Shown here in pieces: positions 13,816 through 22,057 of a DNA stretch of 53,862 nt. The DNA is from a virus, in IMG/VR virus record IMGVR_UViG_3300046425_000186, positions 1-53,862 of that record. One strand, written 5' to 3'. Made by a program: the position numbers and the translations under genes. Position 1 is the stretch's first letter, and every line of letters begins with the position of its first letter. The notes beneath the pieces are model-generated. The model searched no databases, had not been told where the DNA came from, and was given only the letters and a program-made list of their open reading frames with translations.

Positions 13816-16230
13816 ATGATTTACACTAATTACGCAGGTTCGTTTCCTAGTCAGGTTGTATCTGATGAAGAAAAGCAAAGTTATGATTATGGTTACGCCG
13901 TGGGTAGAGCTATTGAAGGGGAGTGGTTTTCTGGAGATAGAGGAGGTTTAGGTAATAGATATCAAAATAGTTGGTTAAACTTTCACAGATTAAGACTGTA
14001 TGCTAGAGGTGAACAACCTGTTCAAAAATATAAAGATGAATTAGCTGTCAATGGCGATTTATCTTACTTAAATTTAGACTGGAAACCTGTTCCAATAATA
14101 CCAAAATTTGTTGACATTATAGTTAACGGAATGTCACAAAAAATATTTGATATTAAAGCTTTTGCTCAAGATCCAGAATCTTTAAAGAAAAGAACTAAAT
14201 ACGCAGATGCTATAATGCGTGATATGTATGCTAAAGAAATAATTGAAGCTACAAATCAAGCCACTGGCATGAATTTTTTTAACACAAATGACACTGATAA
14301 TTTACCAGAAAACCAGCAAGAGTTAGATCTTCACATGCAATTAAGTTATAAGCAGTCTATAGAAATAGCAGAAGAAGAAGCTATTGAAAATGTTTTAGCT
14401 TATAATAAATACGACTTAGTAAAGAAAAGGTTAATACAAGATTTAGCTATAATTGGAATAGGGGCTGTCAAAACAGATTTTAATTTAGCAAATGGCGTTA
14501 CCGTTAACTATGTAGACCCTGCTAATTTGGTTTATTCCTATACAGAAGATCCTAATTTTGATGATATATATTATGCTGGAGAGGTTAAATCAATAAGTTT
14601 AGTTGAATTAAAAAAACAATTTCCTGGACTATCAGACGCTGAATTACAAAAAATTGAAAAATTTCCAGGTGATGCTAATTATACTAGAAATTTTTATGCA
14701 CAACAAGATTCTTATAATCAAGTACAAGTTTTGTATTTTGAATATAAGACATACAGTAATCAAATATTTAAAATAAAACAAACAGATCAAGGTCTTGAAA
14801 AAGCTTTAGAAAAACCAGACACTTTTAATCCTCAACCAAATGATAATTTTGAAAGAGTAGGTAGAAGTATAGAAGTATTATACACTGGCGCTAAAATACT
14901 AGGACACGAAATGATGTTAGAGTGGAAAATGTCAGAAAATATGACAAGACCAAATTCTAATTTAACAAAAGTTAACATGAATTATTCTATATGTGCACCG
15001 CGCATGTATAAAGGAATGATAGAGTCAACAGTTAGCAGAATAACAGGTTTTGCAGACATGATACAGTTAACTCATTTAAAACTACAACAGGTATTGTCTA
15101 GAATGGTTCCAGATGGCGTTTTTGTAGATGTAGATGGTTTAGCTGAGGTTGATTTAGGTAACGGAACAAATTATAACGCCTCTGAAGCTTTAAACATGTA
15201 TTTTCAAACTGGTTCTATAGTTGGAAGATCTATGACTCAAGACGGTGACTTAAACAGAGCTAAAGTACCTATTCAAGAACTTCAAACAAGTAGCGGTGGT
15301 GCTAAAATACAAAGTTTAATACAAACATATCAGTATTATCTTCAAATGATACGTGACGTGACTGGTTTAAACGAAGCTTCAGATGCTAGCACGCCTAGCA
15401 AAGACGCACTTGTAGGTTTACAAAAATTAGCTGCAGCAAATTCAAACACAGCACTAAGGCATGTTATGCAAGGTGGTTTATATTTAACCTTAAGAACTTG
15501 TGAAAACATAGCATTAAGAATAGCTGATGCTTTAGAATATCCACTAACTAGAGCCGCTTTAATAGACTCCATATCGTCATATAACACTGGTACATTAGAA
15601 GAGTTGCAAGAAAAAAATCTACAAGATTTTGGAATATTCTTAGAATTAGAACCAGACGAAGAAGCTAAAGCTCAATTAGAGCAAAATATACAAATAGCTC
15701 TACAGTCAGGTGGTATAGATTTAGATGATGCCATAGACATTAGACAGGTTAAAAACATAAAACTAGCAAACGCTTTGTTGAAACAAAAAAGAAAAGCTAA
15801 GGCTAGACAAGATCAAGCTAATCAACAAGCTAATATTCAAGCTCAAGCTCAGGCTAACGCTCAAGCTTCAGAAGCTGCTATAACAGCAGAAATGCAAAAA
15901 CAACAAGCTTTAGCTGAAACAACCATACAAATAGAAACTTCTAAAATGCAGCTTGAAATGAAAAAAATGCTTCAAGAAGCAGAAATAAAGAAAGGTTTAA
16001 TGGCTGAAGAGTTTAGTTATAATATGCAATTAGCTAGAATAAAATCTAGCGCTGAAACAACTAAAGAGCAAGAAATAGAAGATAGAAAAGATAATAGAAT
16101 AAAGATGCAAGGAACTCAAGAATCTAAGCTAATAAATCAAAGACAAAACAACACACTACCTCAAGATTTTGAATCAGCAGGGTTTGACAATTTAGGAGGT
16201 TTTGGATTAGAGCAATTTGATCCTAGATAA
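13816..16230 (+). CDS. portal protein
   Basis: 804 aa. It forms the dodecameric ring through which DNA enters and leaves the head. The N-terminal part (GYAVGRAIEGEWFSGDRG, YLNLDWKPVPIIPKFVDIIV, NGMSQKIFDIKA) and the core (VKTDFNLANGVTVNYVDPAN, RDVTGLNEASDAS) fit portal proteins of crAss-like and related phages. The C-terminal 150 residues are a long Gln/Ala-rich helix (QANQQANIQAQAQANAQASE) that probably forms the crown. Position directly after terL and size support the call. The start ATG abuts the terL stop. Confidence 0.85.
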   Translation: MIYTNYAGSFPSQVVSDEEKQSYDYGYAVGRAIEGEWFSGDRGGLGNRYQNSWLNFHRLRLYARGEQPVQKYKDELAVNGDLSYLNLDWKPVPIIPKFVDIIVNGMSQKIFDIKAFAQDPESLKKRTKYADAIMRDMYAKEIIEATNQATGMNFFNTNDTDNLPENQQELDLHMQLSYKQSIEIAEEEAIENVLAYNKYDLVKKRLIQDLAIIGIGAVKTDFNLANGVTVNYVDPANLVYSYTEDPNFDDIYYAGEVKSISLVELKKQFPGLSDAELQKIEKFPGDANYTRNFYAQQDSYNQVQVLYFEYKTYSNQIFKIKQTDQGLEKALEKPDTFNPQPNDNFERVGRSIEVLYTGAKILGHEMMLEWKMSENMTRPNSNLTKVNMNYSICAPRMYKGMIESTVSRITGFADMIQLTHLKLQQVLSRMVPDGVFVDVDGLAEVDLGNGTNYNASEALNMYFQTGSIVGRSMTQDGDLNRAKVPIQELQTSSGGAKIQSLIQTYQYYLQMIRDVTGLNEASDASTPSKDALVGLQKLAAANSNTALRHVMQGGLYLTLRTCENIALRIADALEYPLTRAALIDSISSYNTGTLEELQEKNLQDFGIFLELEPDEEAKAQLEQNIQIALQSGGIDLDDAIDIRQVKNIKLANALLKQKRKAKARQDQANQQANIQAQAQANAQASEAAITAEMQKQQALAETTIQIETSKMQLEMKKMLQEAEIKKGLMAEEFSYNMQLARIKSSAETTKEQEIEDRKDNRIKMQGTQESKLINQRQNNTLPQDFESAGFDNLGGFGLEQFDPR

Positions 16231-16247
16231 AAACAATTATCAATTTT

Positions 16248-16266
16248 TTAATTATATTATATTATG
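16248..16266 (+). promoter_or_regulatory. repeated AT-rich translation leader, copy 1
   Basis: ttaattatattatattatg ends with the start codon of the scaffold-like gene. The identical 19 bases recur at 18994-19012, again with the ATG at the end. This marks a common start signal without a Shine-Dalgarno sequence. Confidence 0.5.
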
Positions 16267-17472
16267 TCAGAAGAAACAAAAACAAATGAACCTGTTAAAC
16301 AGGAAGGTGACTTTAAATTAAAACAAAAAAGAAAAACACCTAAAAAATTATCAGCCCCAGAAGAAACAATAAAAATGGATTTTGCGGCTGTTGCTAAAAA
16401 AGAAGAACCAGTAAAGGTTGATTTAAGTAAAGTAAAAAAAGAAGAAGATGCCGTTCAAAAGCAAGAAACAGAGAGCAGCGTGCTACGCGAAGAAGGATCC
16501 GAGGTGGGATTGCAAGAAGTGGGACAAGGAAACGAAAAGCCCATTGAAAGTCCTATTGAAGAAGTGCAGAAAGTAGAAGAAGAAACAAAAAAAGCTGAAC
16601 AAGAAGTAAAAGAAGCAATAAGAGATGAAAAGGTGTTAGGAAAAAAACTACCTGAAAACATTGAAAAATTAGTTTCTTTTATGGAAGAAATGCCAGGTGC
16701 TACTATCGAAGATTATGTTAGATTAAATGCTAATTATGAAAACATAGATAATAACACTTTACTTAGAGAATATTACAGAAATACTCGTCCACATTTAGAA
16801 TACGAAGAAGTTAATTTCTTGTTAGAAGATAATTTTTCATATGATGAAGAGTTGGACGATGAAAAAGATGTTAGAAAAAAGAAACTAGCATATAAAGAAG
16901 AAATTGGAAAAGCTAAAAGCTTTTTAGAAGGTTTGAAAAATAAATATTATGATGAGATCAAGTTGAAATCATCATTTAATGAAGACCAACAAAAAGCAAT
17001 TGACTTTTTTAATAGATATAATGAAGATCAAAAAATGGTGACTCAGCAGCGTCAAGCTTTTGAAAAAGTAACTAAAGATACTTTTAATGAAAATTTCGAA
17101 GGTTTCGATTTTAATTTAGGAGACAAAAACTTTAGATATGGAGTAAAAAATCCTGATGATGTTGTTAAAAACCAATTAGACATTACTGATTTTGTTAAGA
17201 CGTTCTTAAACGAAAACAATGAGCTAATTAATCCAAAAGGTTACCATAAAGCCATGTATGCTGCTAGAAACGCAGATACTATAGCTAAACATTTTTATGA
17301 ACAAGGCAAAGCTGACGCTGTAAAAGACGTTATAGCTAAGTCTAAAAACATATCTAATGAACCTAGAAAAGAAGGGGTAAATGGAAATGTTTTTGTAAAC
17401 GGATTAAAAGTTAAAGCTATAAGTGGCGCTGATTCTTCAAAACTTAAAATAAGAAGAAAAAAATTTAACTAA
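16264..17472 (+). CDS. scaffold-like head assembly protein
   Basis: 402 aa. The first 140 residues are a charged, low-complexity Lys/Glu region (EEVQKVEEETKKAEQEVKEA), probably disordered or coiled. The middle has helices (EKLVSFMEEMPGATIEDYVR, REYYRNTRPHLEYEEVNFLL), and the C-terminus is basic (SKLKIRRKKFN). Position between portal and major capsid genes and this composition fit a scaffolding protein that shapes the procapsid and is later removed. No protease motif is seen. The call is from context and composition. Confidence 0.72.
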   Translation: MSEETKTNEPVKQEGDFKLKQKRKTPKKLSAPEETIKMDFAAVAKKEEPVKVDLSKVKKEEDAVQKQETESSVLREEGSEVGLQEVGQGNEKPIESPIEEVQKVEEETKKAEQEVKEAIRDEKVLGKKLPENIEKLVSFMEEMPGATIEDYVRLNANYENIDNNTLLREYYRNTRPHLEYEEVNFLLEDNFSYDEELDDEKDVRKKKLAYKEEIGKAKSFLEGLKNKYYDEIKLKSSFNEDQQKAIDFFNRYNEDQKMVTQQRQAFEKVTKDTFNENFEGFDFNLGDKNFRYGVKNPDDVVKNQLDITDFVKTFLNENNELINPKGYHKAMYAARNADTIAKHFYEQGKADAVKDVIAKSKNISNEPRKEGVNGNVFVNGLKVKAISGADSSKLKIRRKKFN

Positions 17473-17487
17473 AAAAATTAAAAAATT

Positions 17488-18933
17488 ATGAGTTTACAAC
17501 CTCAATTTGGGAGCTTAATCCCATCTCAAAAACAAGAAGTGCTCAACAGCAACTATTTACAGTGGACTGACAAAGCGGGTGCTAACTTCGTGGATTTTGC
17601 ACAACAATATCTACCTGAAGTATACGAACAAGAAGTAGAGCGTTACGGAAACCGTACGTTATCTGGATTCTTACGAATGGTTGGCGCTGAAATGCCAATG
17701 ACATCTGATCAAGTTATCTGGTCTGAGCAAAACAGATTACATATTGCTTATGAAGACTTAACTCCTGCTTATGGAGCTAGCAATGTTATCAATTTTACTG
17801 GAACTCCTGCTGACGTAATTAACGTTATTTCTGTTGGTGCAACAGTTGTAGTTTTAGATAATTTTGGAAACGAAGCAAAATGTTATGTTAGTGCTACTGT
17901 ACCTGGTGGAGCTGGTGTTGGACAAATTACAGCACTACCTTATACTGCCGCTACTTTAGCTGCTGCTGGATTAACTGGTACTGTAAAGGTATTTGTATAT
18001 GGTTCTGAATATGTAAAAGGATCTACTACACCTAACTACAACGCTGCTAATCAAACAGATGGATATATTAGTGTTGATCCTCAGTTTACTCAATATCATA
18101 ATTCACCAATCATAATCAGAAACAAATACGTTGTAAACGGTTCTGATATGGCTCAAATTGGTTGGGTTGAAGTTGCTACTGAAGATGGAACATCTGGATA
18201 TTTATGGTACTTAAAAGCTGAGTCTGAAACAAGACTACGTTTTGAAGATTACCTAGAAATGTCATTAGTTGAAGGTGAAAAAGTAGACACAAATAGCTCT
18301 GCTATTACTGGCATAGCTGGTACTCAAGGTCTTTTCGCTGCAATCGAAGAAAGAGGTAACGTAAACACTGGTTTTACTGCTGCTGCTGGAATTGATTCTT
18401 TCGACGCTATCCTTAAAAACCTAGATACTCAAGGGGCTATTGAAGAAAACATGTTATTCTTACAAAGACAAACTGCTTTGGATTTTGATGACATGCTATC
18501 TGCAATCTCTGGAGGTGCTCAAGGCGGTACTGCTTATGGATTATTTGAAAACTCTGAAGATATGGCTTTAAATCTTGGATTTAGCGGTTTCCGTAGAGGA
18601 TCTTATGATTTCTATAAAACAGACTGGAAATACTTAAATGATGCTTCAACTCGTGGTGCTCTTACAGGACCATCTTCAATTGAAGGTGTTTTAATTCCTG
18701 CTGGAACATCAACTGTTTATGATCAAATCTTAGGAACTAATATCCGTCGTCCATTCTTGCACGTACGATACAGAGCTTCTCAAGGAGATGATAGACGTAT
18801 GAAGTCGTGGTTAACTGGTTCTGCTGGTGGAGCTTTTACATCTGATTTAGATGCTATGGAAGTAAACTTCCTATCTGAAAGATGTTTAGTAACACAAGCT
18901 GCTAACAACTTCGTATTATTTAAAGGATTATAA
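17488..18933 (+). CDS. major capsid protein
   Basis: 481 aa. The N-terminus (LQPQFGSLIPSQKQEVLNSN, TDKAGANFVDFAQQYLPEVY, RTLSGFLRMVGAEMPMT) and the C-terminus (LHVRYRASQGDDRRMKSWLT, VNFLSERCLVTQAANNFVLF) have the style of HK97-fold capsid proteins of crAss-like phages. A Gly/Ala/Val-rich beta insertion lies at about residues 100-210. It uses CGT arginine and C-ending codons more than its neighbours and is followed by a strong terminator, as expected for the most abundant protein. Size, order after portal and scaffold, and expression signs support the call. Confidence 0.85.
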   Translation: MSLQPQFGSLIPSQKQEVLNSNYLQWTDKAGANFVDFAQQYLPEVYEQEVERYGNRTLSGFLRMVGAEMPMTSDQVIWSEQNRLHIAYEDLTPAYGASNVINFTGTPADVINVISVGATVVVLDNFGNEAKCYVSATVPGGAGVGQITALPYTAATLAAAGLTGTVKVFVYGSEYVKGSTTPNYNAANQTDGYISVDPQFTQYHNSPIIIRNKYVVNGSDMAQIGWVEVATEDGTSGYLWYLKAESETRLRFEDYLEMSLVEGEKVDTNSSAITGIAGTQGLFAAIEERGNVNTGFTAAAGIDSFDAILKNLDTQGAIEENMLFLQRQTALDFDDMLSAISGGAQGGTAYGLFENSEDMALNLGFSGFRRGSYDFYKTDWKYLNDASTRGALTGPSSIEGVLIPAGTSTVYDQILGTNIRRPFLHVRYRASQGDDRRMKSWLTGSAGGAFTSDLDAMEVNFLSERCLVTQAANNFVLFKGL

Positions 18934-18941
18934 AAAATCCT

Positions 18942-18987
18942 GTAAGTTTTACCCTTGATGAATCTTCAAGGGTAATTCTTACTTTTT
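18942..18987 (+). terminator. strong Rho-independent terminator after the capsid gene
   Basis: The inner stem TACCCTTGA - TGAATCT - TCAAGGGTA is extended by an outer GTAAG/CTTAC pairing across short TTT/ATT internal loops, then TTTTT. It ends the capsid transcript and would keep capsid mRNA levels high relative to tail genes. Confidence 0.88.
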
Positions 18988-18993
18988 AACTAT

Positions 18994-19012
18994 TTAATTA
19001 TATTATATTATG
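18994..19012 (+). promoter_or_regulatory. repeated AT-rich translation leader, copy 2
   Basis: An exact copy of the 19 bases at 16248-16266, ending in the ATG of the 251-aa gene and starting 7 bases after the capsid terminator. It could also hold a promoter -10-like element, but I cannot separate that from the AT-rich background. Confidence 0.5.
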
Positions 19013-19765
19013 AAAAAAGAAAATAAAAAAAATTGGGAAATAAAAGATAGAAGATATATATTAAAAAATGGAATAGAACCATTAACCTATACAATACCTT
19101 CTAAACATACAAAAAAACACGCTTTATTATATTTTGATCAAGAAAGCGGAAAACAAAGAGAAATTAGATACGCAACTAATCAAGACTCTTGTTTTGTTGA
19201 TGAGCAAAAAGGCGAAGCTACATTAGGACATATTATATTTAAAGATGGCGTTTTAATGGTACCAAAACAAAAACAAAACCTACAAAAACTTCTTTCACTT
19301 TACCACCCTTTAAAAGATAAAAGTTTTTTTGAATTTGATCCTGTTGAAGTTGCTGTTGATGAATTAGATTTATTAAATCTTCAAGTTGATGCTCTTAATG
19401 CAGCTAGAAATATTGATATTGATATGGCAGAAGCCATAATGAGAGTTGAAATAGGATCTAAAGTTACAAAAATGAGTTCTAAAGAACTTAAAAGAGATTT
19501 ATTAATATTCGCTAGATCAAATCCAGGTTTATTTATTGAATTAGTTAACGATGAAAATGTTCAATTAAGAAACTTTGCTGTTAAAGCTGTAGAGGCAAAT
19601 ATAATAGATCTATCTCAAGATCAAAGATATTTTACTTGGGCTTCTAATGGAAAGAAACTAATGAGTGTTCCTTTTGATGAAAATCCTTACTCTGCAATGG
19701 CTGCTTTTTTCAAAACAGACGAAGGAGTAGAAATATTTAAGTCTATAGAGAAAAAACTTAAATAA
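19010..19765 (+). CDS. hypothetical head-tail region protein
   Basis: 251 aa, not recognised to a named family. The N-terminal half is beta-rich (RRYILKNGIEPLTYTIPSKH, GEATLGHIIFKDGVLMVPKQ). The C-terminal half is helical with an armadillo-like look (ALNAARNIDIDMAEAIMRVE, SKELKRDLLIFARSNPGLFI, VQLRNFAVKAVEANII). It lies between the capsid and connector genes and is flanked by two hairpins, so it is expressed as its own unit. A role in head completion is inferred from position. Confidence 0.7.
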   Translation: MKKENKKNWEIKDRRYILKNGIEPLTYTIPSKHTKKHALLYFDQESGKQREIRYATNQDSCFVDEQKGEATLGHIIFKDGVLMVPKQKQNLQKLLSLYHPLKDKSFFEFDPVEVAVDELDLLNLQVDALNAARNIDIDMAEAIMRVEIGSKVTKMSSKELKRDLLIFARSNPGLFIELVNDENVQLRNFAVKAVEANIIDLSQDQRYFTWASNGKKLMSVPFDENPYSAMAAFFKTDEGVEIFKSIEKKLK

Positions 19766-19775
19766 CATGTAATAC

Positions 19776-19818
19776 TAATATATTAGAGTGCCACCAAGCG
19801 TGGCGCTTTAGTATATTA
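19776..19818 (+). terminator. long hairpin / probable terminator
   Basis: A 19-bp stem from TAATATATTAGAGTGCCAC and GTGGCGCTTTAGTATATTA with a 5-base loop CAAGC. The only departures from perfect pairing are three G-T (G-U in RNA) pairs, which points to selection on the RNA form. It is followed by TAATAAAAAA rather than T residues. It lies 16 bases before the next ATG, so it could also act as a processing or translation element. Confidence 0.7.
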
Positions 19819-19834
19819 TAATAAAAAAATAAAA

Positions 19835-20779
19835 ATGGCGATAAACGTAGATCAAGTTTATAAAACAGTCTTGTTAATCATTAACAAAGAGCAAAGAGGT
19901 TATTTAACACCAAATGAATTTAATAAACTTGCAACCCAAGTTCAATTAGATATAGTTGATGGTTATTTTGATACTATAAATCAACAAATGCGTGTTCCTC
20001 AAAATGACAGTGAATATGGTGATCGCTACAAAACAGTTCAAGAAAAATTAGATAAATTTAAAACTATAGGCTCATGCGGATATACCGCGCCCGTAGGCAC
20101 ATCACCAGGATATTTTACCCCACCAAACTCTTCAGGGGTTTCAACAGGTTCACAAACCTTTGCGACTATACTAAATGCAACATCATATCCTTTAACAACA
20201 ATAACTCAAGCCCAAGTAGAAACAAGCAACGTAGTTGTAACACTAGAACAACCCACGGGTTCACCTGGAGTTGCTTATTCTGATTATACAATAACTGGTG
20301 GAGCTTTACAATTAACAGCGGGTGCATTAGCTGCGGGAAATACTATTAGGATAGTTTTATATCCTATTGATTTTTATAAACTAGGTACAGTTTTATATAA
20401 AGAAGATAAAGCTGTAGAAATGGTTCAAAGAAACGAATTAGCTTTAATGAATTTATCACCAATAACTAAACCTTCAGAATATTTTCCTGTTTTTGTTTAT
20501 GAAAACAACCAAATAATAATATATCCTCAATCAGTAAGTGGTAGCGTTCAAGCAACTTATGTAAGAAAACCAGCTGATGTTGTTTGGAATTTTGACTCTA
20601 CAGCAGGCTACTACGTGTGGGATCCATCTACCTCTGTTGATTTTGAGTTAGATCCAACAGAGCAAACAAGCGTTATATTACAAGTATTAAAATACGCTGG
20701 AGTTGTAATAAAAGATCCTATGATTATACAAGCTGCTTCTGCAGAAATACAAAAAGAAGAACAAAACGAAAGAACTTAA
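19835..20779 (+). CDS. head-tail connector (ring) protein, probable
   Basis: 314 aa. The N-terminal part (VDQVYKTVLLIINKEQRGYL, PNEFNKLATQVQLDIVDGYF) and the C-terminal part (AVEMVQRNELALMNLSPITK, VFVYENNQIIIYPQSVSG, EQTSVILQVLKYAGVVIKDP) form one fold interrupted at residues 85-185 by a Thr/Ser/Gly-rich beta domain. The style and the position after the capsid fit the small ring or adaptor proteins of crAss-like phages. The family call is from position and memory. Confidence 0.7.
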   Translation: MAINVDQVYKTVLLIINKEQRGYLTPNEFNKLATQVQLDIVDGYFDTINQQMRVPQNDSEYGDRYKTVQEKLDKFKTIGSCGYTAPVGTSPGYFTPPNSSGVSTGSQTFATILNATSYPLTTITQAQVETSNVVVTLEQPTGSPGVAYSDYTITGGALQLTAGALAAGNTIRIVLYPIDFYKLGTVLYKEDKAVEMVQRNELALMNLSPITKPSEYFPVFVYENNQIIIYPQSVSGSVQATYVRKPADVVWNFDSTAGYYVWDPSTSVDFELDPTEQTSVILQVLKYAGVVIKDPMIIQAASAEIQKEEQNERT

Positions 20780-20785
20780 TAGAAT

Positions 20786-22054
20786 ATGGCTATATTACCA
20801 CCAAACAACGGATTAATAAACGAAACAGCTCAACAATATTATCAAGGAGCTCAAGGTTTTAGAGCAAATTCAAGCAATACTACAAGTCAAGAGTTTGTTA
20901 CAACTTTTGACACTGACTTATATTTAGGTAGTTGGGATTCTAGTAATCCAGACTATAGTTTAAATAATTTCAAAGTTTATACAAGTCAAACAGGTTTAGC
21001 TGGGTCTTATACAGAGTGGTTGACAAACATGTCTTTAAGCTCTGACAATAAGACAGTAAAACTAACAACAGCGCCTGGCGCAAACGCGTATGTTGTTGTT
21101 CAGTTAAAAATACTTACAGGAGGAAAGTATGGTCAAACAGAAGCAGAAAAAGCATATGGTGAAGCAACTGAAGATAATTACGGAAGTTATCAGTACATAA
21201 AACTAAATGACATAATAAATAATTTTCAAGTAGGCTATGTTGGTAAAGATAAATTACTTCCAAACGCTAAAAGAAGTGATATTATATTTTTTGCTAAAAG
21301 AGCAATGCAGGAATTTAGTTACGACACATTAAAAAGCATTAAGTCGTCAGAATTAACAATACCACATAATCTAACTTTAGTCATACCTCAAGATTATGTT
21401 AATTATGTTAGGTGTTCTTGGATAGATGATTTAGGTGTAAAACATATTATATATCCAACTAACAATATTACGATTAGTCCATATTACACACAGTTGCAAG
21501 ATTCTTCTGGCATACCAACTCAAGATAATTTTGGAAACGACCTAGAGGGAACTTCAATAACGCAAGAAAGATGGCACAACGCTGACGACAATTTAGTAGA
21601 TGGTGCTGTTAACATGGGAGGTGATTTTACAGCAGATGACTGGTATGGATATGGGTATGGTTGGGGCATAACAGGTGGTTATGGATATGGCCAAAGATAT
21701 GGTTTAGAACCACAAGCAGCACAAGGTAACGGTTGGTTTAACATAAATGAAAGAGAAAATAAACTATCATTTTCCAGTAACCTTGTAGGAAAGTTAATTG
21801 TATTTGAGTATATATCAGACGGTTTAGCTTACGATTTAGACAGTAGAGTTCCTAAGCTTGCTGAAGATGCTATGTATGCTGCTATATTGTATTCTTTAAT
21901 ATCTGGAAGAATAAATCAACCAGAGTACGTCGTACAAAGACTAAGAAAAGATAAGATATCTAAACTAAGAAATGCTAAAATAAGATTATCTAATATTAAG
22001 CTTGGTGAAATAACACAAGTTATGAGAGGTAAGTCTAAATGGATAAAAAATTAA
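20786..22054 (+). CDS. connector/ring protein with Gly-Tyr-rich loop
   Basis: 422 aa. The N-terminal 120 residues are beta-rich. The core (RSDIIFFAKRAMQEFSYDTL, LTLVIPQDYVNYVRCSWIDD, LGVKHIIYPTN) and the C-terminal helical part (RVPKLAEDAMYAAILYSLIS) resemble a tail-connector protein of crAss-like phages. An unusual Gly/Tyr/Trp-rich loop (DDWYGYGYGWGITGGYGYGQ) follows at about 285-304. It starts 6 bases after its neighbour, in the same operon. The connector role is inferred. Confidence 0.7.
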   Translation: MAILPPNNGLINETAQQYYQGAQGFRANSSNTTSQEFVTTFDTDLYLGSWDSSNPDYSLNNFKVYTSQTGLAGSYTEWLTNMSLSSDNKTVKLTTAPGANAYVVVQLKILTGGKYGQTEAEKAYGEATEDNYGSYQYIKLNDIINNFQVGYVGKDKLLPNAKRSDIIFFAKRAMQEFSYDTLKSIKSSELTIPHNLTLVIPQDYVNYVRCSWIDDLGVKHIIYPTNNITISPYYTQLQDSSGIPTQDNFGNDLEGTSITQERWHNADDNLVDGAVNMGGDFTADDWYGYGYGWGITGGYGYGQRYGLEPQAAQGNGWFNINERENKLSFSSNLVGKLIVFEYISDGLAYDLDSRVPKLAEDAMYAAILYSLISGRINQPEYVVQRLRKDKISKLRNAKIRLSNIKLGEITQVMRGKSKWIKN

Positions 22055-22057
22055 TAC

